From positions 1 to 45,075 of the forward strand of contig DAIJ01000035.1 in assembly GCA_002498725.1 (NCBI GenBank): DNA of 45,075 nucleotides, read 5' to 3'. Source of the stretch: Euryarchaeota archaeon UBA23 (lineage in GTDB: Archaea; Thermoplasmatota; Poseidoniia; Poseidoniales; Thalassarchaeaceae). Position 1 is the first letter of the stretch. Each line of letters opens with the position of its first letter. Positions 35,015 to 43,599 of the stretch are shown piece by piece. Position numbers and translations under genes: made by a program. The notes beneath the pieces were generated by a model, which was not told the origin of the DNA, did no database searches, and saw nothing but the letters and a program-made list of their open reading frames with translations.

Positions 35015-36151
35015 CTAATATTTAGGTAATGAACTATCTATCTGATCCGACCACAAATGAATACCACCGAACAAATTGAAAATTTTCCCTGAAAATAATC
35101 CAGAATCTAAAAGAAATTTTGATACAGCAGCCGATCTAACTCCCGTTCTACAATACACTACAATATCTCTATCATTCGGAATTTCTTCTAGTTTGTCTGG
35201 AATCTCTATATGCATTATCCTATGGTCTGTACCACCAATATTGGTAATCTTCTCTTCATCAGCTCTCCTAACGTCCAATAAGAATGGATTCCATCCTGAT
35301 TTTTTCTTTTTCATGAATTCCTCGGGCGTAATTTCTACAATAACTGGATTATGATTTCTAATACTATTGCATGATTTCATGATCAATTCCTCAGACATTT
35401 CGGTTACAGGTGACCTTCTTTCATCTTTTACAAATGTTAATGATCGCATTTTCATGTTTTTAGCGTCTATAGTCAGTAATTTTCCTGAAATAGGTTCCCC
35501 AAATCCAAGTATTATTTTCAGAGCCTCAGTTGCCTGTATACTACCTACTATGCCTGGTAAAACACCTAAAACTCCAGCCTCAGCACAATTTGGAGCTAAA
35601 TTTGAGGGAGGTGCCTTTGGAAATAGATCTCTGTAATTTGGTCCATTCTGATAATTAAATACGGAGACTTGGCCCTCAAATCGGTGAATACTGCCGAATA
35701 CCCAAGGTATTGAGAGAATCTCACAAGCGTCACTTATTGTGTAGCGTGTTTGAAAGTTGTCAGTTCCATCGATAACTACATCCCATCCAGTAAGTATTTG
35801 GAGAGCGTTATTTACATTCAGTCTCAAACTTTGTTTAATTACTTCTACATCAGGATTTAATTCATTTATTCTAGAAGAGGCTGAATCTACTTTTAATTCT
35901 CCGATTTTTGCTGTAGAGTGTATCACTTGTCTTTGTAAATTTGTTATATCCACTTTGTCATCATCAATAATACCAATCTTTCCAATTCCCGCAGCCGCTA
36001 GATAAAGTAGGACTGGAGAACCAAGACCTCCTGCTCCGACCACTAATATTGATGATCTACGAAGTTTCTTTTGACCATCTTTTCCTACTTCGGGAAGAGT
36101 AAGGTGCCTAGAATAACGAACTTCTTCACTCAGGCTAAGATCCTCCGACAT
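35015..36151 (-). CDS. MoeB/ThiF-type adenylyltransferase-rhodanese fusion
   Basis: This E1-like enzyme adenylates the C-terminal glycine of a sulfur-carrier protein (MoaD, ThiS or SAMP type) and supplies sulfur through its rhodanese domain. The N-terminal ThiF domain has VVGAGGLGSPVLLYLAAAG (38-56), DDDKVDITNLQRQVIH, GTDNFQTRY and the conserved cysteine Cys189 in APNCAEAG. The rhodanese domain spans about 285-378 with active loop CRTGVRS (Cys334). Odd feature: the zinc-binding CxxC usually in the CYRC segment is NYRD here (172-175), and the second CxxC is also absent. It may serve molybdopterin synthesis, thiamine or tRNA thiolation. Confidence 0.88.
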   Translation of the reverse strand: MSEDLSLSEEVRYSRHLTLPEVGKDGQKKLRRSSILVVGAGGLGSPVLLYLAAAGIGKIGIIDDDKVDITNLQRQVIHSTAKIGELKVDSASSRINELNPDVEVIKQSLRLNVNNALQILTGWDVVIDGTDNFQTRYTISDACEILSIPWVFGSIHRFEGQVSVFNYQNGPNYRDLFPKAPPSNLAPNCAEAGVLGVLPGIVGSIQATEALKIILGFGEPISGKLLTIDAKNMKMRSLTFVKDERRSPVTEMSEELIMKSCNSIRNHNPVIVEITPEEFMKKKKSGWNPFLLDVRRADEEKITNIGGTDHRIMHIEIPDKLEEIPNDRDIVVYCRTGVRSAAVSKFLLDSGLFSGKIFNLFGGIHLWSDQIDSSLPKY

Positions 36152-36229
36152 GACTCCGGGTTAAACTTCTTAGACATCTTTTCTTCGGTATGGTATTCAC
36201 CTATTTACAGATCATTTGTTACTCCGGAA

Positions 36230-37159
36230 TTATTCTTGATCCTCTAACCATCTCTCTGCATCAATTGAAGCTTGGCACCCCATTCCTGCTGCGGTAATTG
36301 CTTGTCTATATCTTGTGTCTACTACATCCCCTGCAGCAAAAACACCTTCAACACTTGTCATAGTATTATGTTTGTGAATAATATATCCAGATTCATCAGT
36401 TTCAATTTGGTCCTCCAAGAAAGACGTTATTGGTTTATGACCGATAGCAATGAAAGCACCAGAGCATTCGATTTGTTCAATACTCCCATCTCTAGGATCC
36501 TCTAGTAAGGCACCAGTCAATCCTTTTTCATCTGATAACCATTTTTTTACTGAGCGGAATGTTTTGATTTCTATTTTAGGATGAGATGCAGCGCGATCAT
36601 ACATCACTTTTGATGCTTTGAAAACGTCGCGTCTGTGAATAATGGTTACTTTACTCGCAAATCTAGTTAGGAATGTTGCTTCTTCCATTGCAGAATCCCC
36701 TCCTCCAATCACAATGATTTCTTCATCTCTGAAGAAAGCACCATCACAAGTGGCACAGGTGCTTATCCCTCGCCCTTTCTGCTCTTCTTCACCTTCTGCA
36801 CCAAGCCAAATAGCTTCAGCACCGGTACAAATTATCAAAGTCTCAGCACGGAATTCTTGACCTTCGACCCAAACTTTGAATGGCCTTTCTTTAAGATCCA
36901 CTCGTTCTACATTTTTGTCTTCAACTTCTAAACCGAATCTTTCTGCTTGCTCACGAAGTTGCATCATCATTTCAGGACCTCCTATTCCTTGAGGATATCC
37001 TGGGAAATTTTCGACATCGGATGTGAGCATTAATTGTCCTCCTGACATGTAACCTGCAAACATTAGTGGATCCAACATCGCGCGGGCGGAGTAAAGTCCT
37101 GCAGTATATCCAGCAGGTCCTGAACCAATTATGATTACATTGCGCAAGTCATCACTCAT
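36230..37159 (-). CDS. trxB: Thioredoxin reductase
   Basis: This 309-residue FAD/NAD(P)H disulfide reductase has the FAD motif IIIGSGPAGYTAGLYSARA near 9-27 and the redox pair CATC (Cys135, Cys138) followed by DGAFF. The second nucleotide-binding motif is VIGGGDSAMEEATFLTRFA near 150-168, and FAAGDVVDTRYRQ near 275 binds FAD. It recycles thioredoxin or glutaredoxin-like proteins. Length and motifs are typical of low-molecular-weight TrxB. It is an isolated gene between MoeB and the riboflavin genes. Confidence 0.94.
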   Translation of the reverse strand: MSDDLRNVIIIGSGPAGYTAGLYSARAMLDPLMFAGYMSGGQLMLTSDVENFPGYPQGIGGPEMMMQLREQAERFGLEVEDKNVERVDLKERPFKVWVEGQEFRAETLIICTGAEAIWLGAEGEEEQKGRGISTCATCDGAFFRDEEIIVIGGGDSAMEEATFLTRFASKVTIIHRRDVFKASKVMYDRAASHPKIEIKTFRSVKKWLSDEKGLTGALLEDPRDGSIEQIECSGAFIAIGHKPITSFLEDQIETDESGYIIHKHNTMTSVEGVFAAGDVVDTRYRQAITAAGMGCQASIDAERWLEDQE

Positions 37160-37273
37160 GCCTATGCCAATGTCAGGAGTTCTTTGAACATTGACTCTCG
37201 TTTATTTCTTATGTTGATGATAACATTACTCAGATTAAAAATATCTATAATCCAAGAATAATAGAGATAAAAT

Positions 37274-37669
37274 CTAGTCAAACATTGCAATTACCGCCCC
37301 TACAGCGGCTCTGGCATGTGGTTCTAGGCGAGGCTCTATGTGTTCTGGTTCTGCACCAGGGCCGATTATTCCCAATCCAATTGGTTTATTGTGACGAATC
37401 TGTAGTTCTATTATAGCACGAGTAACAGATTGGCCCATTACAAGACCATGCTGAGTTTGACCACGTTCAATTATTCCTAAAGTGATTGCAGCATCAACGT
37501 CATCCATTTTCATCAATCTATCTAATGCTAGAGGTACTTCCATTGATCCAGGAACCCAAACGATTTCGGTTATCTCAGCATTCTTTGAAGTGGCCTCTTC
37601 TCTGGCATATTCTAACATTCTTTCAACTTCATCTTTGTGAAATGATCCACAAACTGCTGCGATTCTCAT
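37274..37669 (-). CDS. ribH: 6,7-dimethyl-8-ribityllumazine synthase
   Basis: Lumazine synthase condenses the ribityl-aminouracil with DHBP. This 131-residue archaeal-length protein shows AAVCGSFHKD at the start, VPGSMEVPLALDRL near 42-55, ALGIIERGQTQHG-type block (TLGIIERGQTQHGLV) with the catalytic histidine, and LGIIGPGAEPEH near 100. It is the last gene of the riboflavin group, starting two bases after riboflavin synthase ends. Confidence 0.92.
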   Translation of the reverse strand: MRIAAVCGSFHKDEVERMLEYAREEATSKNAEITEIVWVPGSMEVPLALDRLMKMDDVDAAITLGIIERGQTQHGLVMGQSVTRAIIELQIRHNKPIGLGIIGPGAEPEHIEPRLEPHARAAVGAVIAMFD

Positions 37670-37671
37670 CT

Positions 37672-38271
37672 TTAACTCTCCATATTACGACGAATTGTAT
37701 CTATTACTGCTTGTGTTCGCGAATCGATTTCAATATTTACATAATCACCAATTTCTTTCTGTTCAATAGTTGTTATTCTCAAAGTTTCTGGAATAATATG
37801 AATGTTGAACTTTTCTTCAGATACTTTTCCAATAGTTAGTGACATACCATCAATTGCAATATATCCTTTCTCAAGAATATAGGGCCTGGCTTCAATAGGA
37901 TTCTCAATACTTAGATTTACGCCTTCCCCCTTCTTTTCTTTACCGATAATTTTAGCCGTCATCATTACATGACCTGAAAGAATATGTCCACCTAATTCAT
38001 CACCCATTTTCAATGATCTTTCGACATTCACTTCCGATCCAACTTTGAGATTTCCTATAGTGCTTCGATTAAGTGTCTCCTCAATAGCATCAAAACAAAC
38101 TTTGTTTCCATTAATAGAAACTACAGTCATACAAACCCCATCTAAAGAAACGCTAGCACCAATTTCTAATTTTTCACAATAACCATCAAGGTCAATGGTT
38201 ATGTTTCTTATTTCATTTTCATCTTTAATTTCAATAACAGGCGCAGTGCCAGTAACAATTCCAGTGAACAT
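37672..38271 (-). CDS. ribE: Riboflavin synthase, two-domain bacterial alpha type
   Basis: This enzyme dismutates two lumazine molecules to riboflavin. It begins MFTGIVTG, the canonical start of the trimeric two-domain family, which fixes ATG 38271 (an upstream in-frame codon at 38295 is rejected). Repeat one has VSLDGVCMTVV and repeat two has IAIDGMSLTIG, with the linker GGHILSGHV. Length 199 is normal. Many archaea use the unrelated archaeal riboflavin synthase, so the bacterial type here points to an old transfer. GAGGAAG precedes the ATG. Confidence 0.92.
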   Translation of the reverse strand: MFTGIVTGTAPVIEIKDENEIRNITIDLDGYCEKLEIGASVSLDGVCMTVVSINGNKVCFDAIEETLNRSTIGNLKVGSEVNVERSLKMGDELGGHILSGHVMMTAKIIGKEKKGEGVNLSIENPIEARPYILEKGYIAIDGMSLTIGKVSEEKFNIHIIPETLRITTIEQKEIGDYVNIEIDSRTQAVIDTIRRNMES

Positions 38272-38272
38272 T

Positions 38273-38728
38273 TCAATCTTCCTCGTAAGGTCCACCAGTT
38301 TCTCCAGACCATAAGTCTATGATACGAGCAATTATTTTTCGCGTACCATCCAAATCATCAGCCAATCCCTCTACTCTAATTACTTCAATTTGCCCCCATC
38401 CATTATCTTCAAGTCCTTTCTTAATTGCCTTAATTGAATGCTTTTGGTCATATCCTAATGCGATAATATCTGGATTAACTTTTCCAAGAATCTCGAATAT
38501 AGGGACAGTTGGAGGATTACCTATTATGACTTCATCTACGGGTTTCAATCCTTGTACCATTCTTTTTCTAAGTTCTTGATTTGTTATTGGCTCATGCTTT
38601 TGTTTTCTTACCGTGTCATCATGTGCAACAACTACTATTAATTCGTCACCTAATTGTTTGGCTTGCTCAACATAATGAAGATGGCCTGCATGAAGAAGAT
38701 CAAAAACACCAACGGCCATAACACGCAT
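38273..38728 (-). CDS. ribL: Archaeal FAD synthetase / cytidylyltransferase-fold nucleotidyltransferase
   Basis: This 151-residue nucleotidyltransferase has VGVFDLLHAGHLHYVEQAK with the HxGH motif (His13, His16), and later LGYDQKHS. Archaeal RibL adenylates FMN to FAD, and the position among riboflavin genes supports that over glycerol-3-phosphate cytidylyltransferase. ATG 38728 is chosen because GAGGAGGA lies ten bases upstream; a TTG at 38782 would overlap ribB. Its end overlaps the ribE upstream region by a few bases. Confidence 0.88.
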   Translation of the reverse strand: MRVMAVGVFDLLHAGHLHYVEQAKQLGDELIVVVAHDDTVRKQKHEPITNQELRKRMVQGLKPVDEVIIGNPPTVPIFEILGKVNPDIIALGYDQKHSIKAIKKGLEDNGWGQIEVIRVEGLADDLDGTRKIIARIIDLWSGETGGPYEED

Positions 38729-38768
38729 AATAATCGAATCCTCCTCGTTCTTATCCTCAAACCTCTGG

Positions 38769-39500
38769 TTAATTATATTCAAGTTCCATAGATTTCAATA
38801 AATCGGCACCAGTGATCATCGGAATATTATGTTCAGATGCATATTTTTTGGCGTCTTCAACACTCAATGCTCCATCACCATCAGGTTCTAGCATTTCTGC
38901 ACCTATTGTAGCCGGAACTTGACCTGCTAATCTTGCCATAGCGACCGCTAGTTCAGTATGGCCTTGTCTGACTTTCAATCCTCCTTTAGATTCTCTACAA
39001 ACTGGTATATGGCCAGGTGTCCTAAATTCAGCACCAAGTAGATCCAATGCAAATGAGTTTTCAGCTGTTATTTCAAATGGAGATAATTCTAGCAGTTCTC
39101 TGGCAAGTTCTCCAAATCTTCGAGTAGTGAGTGCACGATCTCTGTCTGTTATTCCAGTATATGTGTCGCGATGATTGATAGAGAGGGTAAAGGCAGATCT
39201 CTTATCGTATTGCAGATCATTAGTTACTAAATGACCGAGAACTGGGTTTTCTTCAATAAGTGCAGAATGAGTATGCAGATCTTGTAACCATGGGAGGCCG
39301 AACATTTCTCCAATTTCATTTCCAATTGCTAGAAATAGAAGTCCTCCACAATCTTTTCTTAATGTTCTCATAACTTCAGGAGTGGCAGCAGTTGCAGGCC
39401 ACAGCAAATCAGTTTCTTTTTCCCGGAAATCAGAGTCAAAGATCATTACAGGATTCCCAGATGAAAACGCTTCAATAGCTCGCCCCACTTCCTTATCCAT
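38769..39500 (-). CDS. ribB: 3,4-dihydroxy-2-butanone 4-phosphate synthase
   Basis: This Mg-dependent enzyme makes DHBP from ribulose 5-phosphate. It begins with a typical region leading to DSDFREKETDLLWPA near 21-36, with acidic metal ligands. It has AFTLSINHRDTYTGITDRDR near 102-121, and RTPGHIPVCRES near 157 with RQGHTELAVAMARLAG near 177. Length 243 fits the single-domain archaeal enzyme; no GTP cyclohydrolase II domain is attached. It heads the ribB-ribL-ribE-ribH unit. Its start faces the MFS gene across about 160 bases. Confidence 0.92.
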   Translation of the reverse strand: MDKEVGRAIEAFSSGNPVMIFDSDFREKETDLLWPATAATPEVMRTLRKDCGGLLFLAIGNEIGEMFGLPWLQDLHTHSALIEENPVLGHLVTNDLQYDKRSAFTLSINHRDTYTGITDRDRALTTRRFGELARELLELSPFEITAENSFALDLLGAEFRTPGHIPVCRESKGGLKVRQGHTELAVAMARLAGQVPATIGAEMLEPDGDGALSVEDAKKYASEHNIPMITGADLLKSMELEYN

Positions 39501-39661
39501 GCCAGTCCGAGAAGTTTTTCATACCCTTATTTTCCGGTCCTTAATTCTCGAAAATATTCGGAGATTTTTCATTATTGTTGCTGAAAATATTTATTTTGTA
39601 CAAATATAAACATCTAGATTCACAGGATAAGACTCAAACGTAAATTATCTTTCCAAGTTAC
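39501..39661. promoter_or_regulatory. Divergent promoter region of ribB and the MFS gene
   Basis: This 161-base AT-rich gap separates divergent genes. On the plus strand a TATA-like AAATATAAAC lies at about 39602-39611, about 50 bases before the MFS ATG. I see no FMN-riboswitch-like element. No gene is evident. Confidence 0.4.
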
Positions 39662-42340
39662 ATGCATTCAGTACGTCGCACTATTTCTATAGGGATTGTA
39701 TTACTTCTCAGTCTTAGTTTAATTTCTGTTTTAAGCAGTGCACAGTCTGATATGAAGAACCATCCTACCGAAGAAGAACCATACATGTATTTCTGGGGCT
39801 CAGAGACCTTAGATGATTGTTGGAATAACTTTGATTCGAATGCATCCATGGGTTCTGCATCAGAGGGTTATGGAGAGATATTCTTCCCTGAAGGTCAGGA
39901 TGTTACAGTTGATTTTTCTTGTAACCTTCAAAGTGTTTTTACTGATGATTTTATCTTAGAGATCAATGAATCAATTTCCATCCGAATGAAGTTCAATATT
40001 GAATCCGGAAATTGCGGTAATGATTGTACAGATCTTACACTAACTTTGTTTAGAGGTCAAGAGCAAATAGATCAGCATATAGAAGCGGCAAACTCGGTAA
40101 ACAATGGAAATGATTTTACAACTCAATGGGACATTTTAGTTGACGATTCAAATAGAAATTGGGATAAGGATACTGAGACAACAATTACTGTTAGTTATTC
40201 TGTTCCAGCGGAAGGAGGTCCTCTTTGTCAATCTCCAATACCAGGAACTCCTGGAGCAGATTGTTCTGGCAATTTCCGAATGTATTACTCCGATGAAGGT
40301 GGTAATCCTGGAGACGTTCATGCAGAATTTCCAATTTACGTTTCACTTACTGATTCTGAAGCAAATTTAGGCAAAACGTCTATTGGTCCAATTGGCTTCC
40401 TTTTACCGTTTATTGCAATAACTATGCTTCTTGGTTGGGTTGGATACCGTGAAGGATGGAGATCTGAATCTGAAGAAGAATTTGATTTTCAAGAATACCT
40501 AGCAGTTATGTTAGTAAAAATAAATCCAGTTACTTGGGTGCCTTTATTGATCAATGGAACTACTTCATCTGCTTCAGAATGGCTAAAAGGCGGTGCATTA
40601 ACTCAAAATAAAACTCGAAGAGTATTTACCTTGTGTATCCTGTATTTCGCGCAAGGTCTACCTTGGGGATTCGCAAGCGTCACTTTTGCAGCCTATCTTG
40701 TGAAGAACGGAACTCCAATTGGCGATATTGCAATGTTATTTGCCACAGTTGCATTACCTTGGACTTTCAAGTGGATATGGGGTCCAGTTGTTGATGCTGT
40801 GTTTATCGAAAGATTTGGCCCACGTAGGCAATGGATTCTTTTCGCGCAAACTGGTATGGCACTCACTCTAGGAAGTCTGATTTTAATTCCTGATCTTAAT
40901 GCACAAATTGAATTAGTAACACGATTACTATTCGTTCACAATATATTTGCTTCACTTCAAGATGTGGCTACCGATGCGTTAGCTGTAGAAATTCTGGAAC
41001 CAGATGAAGTTGCTAAAGTCAATGGATTCATGTTTGCGGCAAAGAGAGGTGGTATAATAGTCGGTGGAGCAGTTCTTGGAGTATTAGTTTCCTACATTGA
41101 TATCGCGGGTGTTATAGCAGCACAATTGTGTTTACTTCTGTTAATCATATGGGTTCCACTCACCATGATAGAGAAGCCTGGAGTCAAGTTATTCCCGTGG
41201 TCTAAGGTCGATGCGATAATTGTTGAATCTTCAGAAGGAGATGGATCCGAGGTTGATGATGATTCATCCACTCCTTGGGTAGATGAGATCGACTTCCGTG
41301 TTGCTAAGACTGTTGGATATAGTGTATCCGAAGAGAGGATTACACCGGCCTCATTCTTTGCAATAGTTGGTTTATCAATTTGGTTCCTCGGGTTTGCTAT
41401 TGACGTATTTACCATTGATTGGTCTATGGGTGGTGAAATTAGAGAATTCACCAATCCCATTAGTAATTTCATGTTCATAGCAGCAATATTGTCATTCGCT
41501 GTTTATTTTATAATGAACAAATCTAATGACGATAGTGATGAATACTCTCGTGAAACATCTCATTTGCCTCAAATACCAAATCCATTTGTAATGCTTCCAA
41601 CAGGTACTAGGAATACTGTAGCCAGAACCTCTTTTTATCTCGTTAAGGCATTCTCAGTAAGGTCGGCTTTCATCCTAATTGGTCTTTGTCTTCTTTCTGA
41701 ATTATACATTTTTGTGGGCCCAATAGTAATTGACATATTCATCAATGAGGCAGGCTGGTCTCAGGCGAAATACAATGGAATTGTTGGTGGTATAGTTGTC
41801 TTTGGTGGACTATTCGGGCAAATATTTGGGGGCCTTATGGGAGACCGATTTGGGACAAGAAGAGTTGCCATGGTAGGTTTCCTTGTTCTTGCTCTAGCCA
41901 ATGCGACTCTAGCTTTCCTAGAACCAATGTGGGGCAATACCACTATCATGACACTTTACCTAATAGTTCAGGCATTTGTTGGCGGCGTTGCTTGGATATG
42001 CATAATCTCACTTAGTATGAGACTAACATGGAGTAAAGTAGGTGGAACTCAATTTACAGCATATATGTCATTGTTTAATCTATCAGGTGTATTTGCTTAC
42101 ACATTAACTGAGAGAATGATAGAGATATTTGATTATTCATCAGCAATATATGTTGGTGCGGCATTGACTATGATTACGGTAATAATGTTAATTTTCATTG
42201 ATGAGGATGAGACTGATAGAGTTCTAGAAGGACGCCTTCCTGGTGATGAAGATGGTGGTGACTATGATGATATTGAAGATCTCGGAGAATCTGCATGGCG
42301 GGGGGCTGGAGAAGATGGAAAAACAGTCACAACTGCATGA
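39662..42340 (+). CDS. AmpG-like MFS transporter with N-terminal extracytoplasmic domain
   Basis: This 892-residue protein starts with a signal-type leader (to about 28). An extracytoplasmic domain of about 205 residues follows, with several cysteines (two close pairs, GNCGNDC and PLCQ...ADC), then a helix near 243-262. The rest (about 315-870) is an MFS domain in the AmpG/acetyl-CoA-transporter group, with LYFAQGLPWGFASVTFAAYL, the cytoplasmic loop RFGPRRQW, and SLQDVATDALAVEIL. Ordinary AmpG proteins lack the N-terminal domain. The tail is strongly acidic. The substrate may be a muropeptide-like or CoA-linked molecule but is unknown; archaea lack murein. Overlaps the glutaredoxin gene by 26 bases. 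Confidence 0.82.
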   Translation: MHSVRRTISIGIVLLLSLSLISVLSSAQSDMKNHPTEEEPYMYFWGSETLDDCWNNFDSNASMGSASEGYGEIFFPEGQDVTVDFSCNLQSVFTDDFILEINESISIRMKFNIESGNCGNDCTDLTLTLFRGQEQIDQHIEAANSVNNGNDFTTQWDILVDDSNRNWDKDTETTITVSYSVPAEGGPLCQSPIPGTPGADCSGNFRMYYSDEGGNPGDVHAEFPIYVSLTDSEANLGKTSIGPIGFLLPFIAITMLLGWVGYREGWRSESEEEFDFQEYLAVMLVKINPVTWVPLLINGTTSSASEWLKGGALTQNKTRRVFTLCILYFAQGLPWGFASVTFAAYLVKNGTPIGDIAMLFATVALPWTFKWIWGPVVDAVFIERFGPRRQWILFAQTGMALTLGSLILIPDLNAQIELVTRLLFVHNIFASLQDVATDALAVEILEPDEVAKVNGFMFAAKRGGIIVGGAVLGVLVSYIDIAGVIAAQLCLLLLIIWVPLTMIEKPGVKLFPWSKVDAIIVESSEGDGSEVDDDSSTPWVDEIDFRVAKTVGYSVSEERITPASFFAIVGLSIWFLGFAIDVFTIDWSMGGEIREFTNPISNFMFIAAILSFAVYFIMNKSNDDSDEYSRETSHLPQIPNPFVMLPTGTRNTVARTSFYLVKAFSVRSAFILIGLCLLSELYIFVGPIVIDIFINEAGWSQAKYNGIVGGIVVFGGLFGQIFGGLMGDRFGTRRVAMVGFLVLALANATLAFLEPMWGNTTIMTLYLIVQAFVGGVAWICIISLSMRLTWSKVGGTQFTAYMSLFNLSGVFAYTLTERMIEIFDYSSAIYVGAALTMITVIMLIFIDEDETDRVLEGRLPGDEDGGDYDDIEDLGESAWRGAGEDGKTVTTA

Positions 42341-42590
42341 GATTATATCATCAACTGATACTGATTTTCTAGTATTTACTCAGACAATATGCCCTTACTG
42401 TACGAGAGCTTTTAGGACTCTTGATTCGAGAGATCTTAGTTATACCGATATCAATCTTGATCATTACGAGGGACTAAGGAAAGCTGTTGTTAGAGAAACA
42501 GGTCATAGAACCGTACCTGTTGTTTTTGATATGCGTCAAGATAATCCAATATTTGTTGGCGGATCTGATAATCTTCTTGAATATCTTTAG
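42315..42590 (+). CDS. Small glutaredoxin-like protein
   Basis: This 91-residue thioredoxin-fold protein has redox motif CPYC (Cys26, Cys29) and the later TVPVVFD and GGSDNL blocks that bind glutathione or a similar thiol in glutaredoxins. The start ATG 42315 lies inside the MFS gene end, with GGAG only three bases upstream. Its frame continues further 5' as a shadow of the MFS gene. A G-run of six bases at 42300-42305 lies in the overlap. It may reduce proteins with the nearby thioredoxin reductase. Stop codons of this gene and of the convergent lipoprotein overlap. Confidence 0.85.
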   Translation: MEKQSQLHEIISSTDTDFLVFTQTICPYCTRAFRTLDSRDLSYTDINLDHYEGLRKAVVRETGHRTVPVVFDMRQDNPIFVGGSDNLLEYL

Positions 42591-43549
42591 AGATTCCATT
42601 GGAAAATTAATGCACCAGCTACCTTAAGGTGGATGTAGGATGATTGTCCACGAACAGTTACTGTAAGAGAGTACTCTCCTGAGTTGGAGGGTATAGTTCC
42701 TATTGCTCCCTTTTCAGTCGCTCCAGAACCCCATGCTCGCGTTAAAGGCGAGGCTCCAGCGTGATCTTTCATTGTTAGAGAACCAGACGAAGCACCATTG
42801 GATGTAATCTCCACATCAAGATACCAAACCAATGTATCCCAATCGCCCTCAGATGGATGACCTTCATCGAAAAAGGAATCATATATCTCTTGGTCATTTT
42901 GCTCATACAGTCGATCAATTAAGTCCCTAGCTCTATAGAAGAATACGTCTCCTTGATAACTTGATCTTGCTACATTCAGATCCATTCGTAACTGGTTTCG
43001 CCCTTCAGCGTCTTTCCAAACTAATCTTTCTAGGAAACCATCACTTCCGCTGAATGTATACTCCAATTCATGACCTTCAGATGATTCTGCACTTACTCTG
43101 GCATTTCCATTATTGATCGAATCTGTCCTAGCACTCCACTCTTGTCCAAATAGAGTGAATGACCATTCATCACCAACAATCCACGGAAATGAGAATACTT
43201 GTTGAGGTTCTCCATTTTCATACACAGACAAGCCATCAATTGTCATTCTGCCTAGAAATGGATTATGATTGATCACTGCATGCCTTTGAGCCTCTCTTTC
43301 AGAAGAAATACCGACTTGATAATCTCCTGACTCATTATCAATTTCTGCAACGACTAATCTTGCACTGTCTTCTCCAAATTGTGGAGTAATGAACGTATAC
43401 AGCCAATTATTTCCAATTTCCCATTCTGGGAGCAGTATTTCTCCTTCTCCCGATTCGTTAGATTGTCCAGAACTCCCAGTTTCAATACAACCAGATAGAA
43501 GGCACAACAGCATCAGAAAGGCCATGCCAATTGCAGCGCTCCTCCTCAT
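42587..43549 (-). CDS. Lipoprotein of unknown function
   Basis: This 320-residue protein has a 20-residue leader ending in a lipobox LLSGC (Cys21), a Ser/Gly/Glu linker and a beta-rich extracytoplasmic domain. I do not recognise a family. Its Trp-rich beginning (EWEIGNNWLYTF) is typical of many archaeal and bacterial surface lipoproteins with beta-sandwich folds. It lies downstream of the pyrophosphatase on the same strand, about 50 bases away. A hairpin abuts its ATG. Confidence 0.7.
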   Translation of the reverse strand: MRRSAAIGMAFLMLLCLLSGCIETGSSGQSNESGEGEILLPEWEIGNNWLYTFITPQFGEDSARLVVAEIDNESGDYQVGISSEREAQRHAVINHNPFLGRMTIDGLSVYENGEPQQVFSFPWIVGDEWSFTLFGQEWSARTDSINNGNARVSAESSEGHELEYTFSGSDGFLERLVWKDAEGRNQLRMDLNVARSSYQGDVFFYRARDLIDRLYEQNDQEIYDSFFDEGHPSEGDWDTLVWYLDVEITSNGASSGSLTMKDHAGASPLTRAWGSGATEKGAIGTIPSNSGEYSLTVTVRGQSSYIHLKVAGALIFQWNL

Positions 43550-43567
43550 AGCCCTGCGAAGAGGGCT
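43550..43567 (-). promoter_or_regulatory. Hairpin directly abutting the lipoprotein start codon
   Basis: On the minus strand AGCCCT and AGGGCT form a perfect 6-bp stem around CTTCGC, ending at the base just before the ATG at 43549. A stem there could restrict ribosome loading or act as a terminator of the upstream pyrophosphatase gene, whose stop is 33 bases away. Confidence 0.35.
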
Positions 43568-43599
43568 CTAGTCAAGAGATTGACGCTTACCTATTGTAA

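Noticed and set aside
37160..37273. RNA gene or riboswitch between trxB and ribH
   Set aside because: The gap is AT-rich without a conserved stem set or tRNA-like fold; it looks like a plain promoter region.
39382..39609. Small plus-strand ORF running out of ribB
   Set aside because: It mostly mirrors ribB in antisense, has no family resemblance and no ribosome site.
42300..42305. Programmed -1 frameshift at the G-run
   Set aside because: A -1 shift from the MFS frame does not enter the glutaredoxin frame; a +1 or -2 shift would be needed, so no standard slippery mechanism applies.
42243..42314. Longer N-terminus for the glutaredoxin gene from GTG 42243
   Set aside because: This part is a shadow of the acidic MFS tail and has no resemblance to glutaredoxins; ATG 42315 gives a normal N-terminus.
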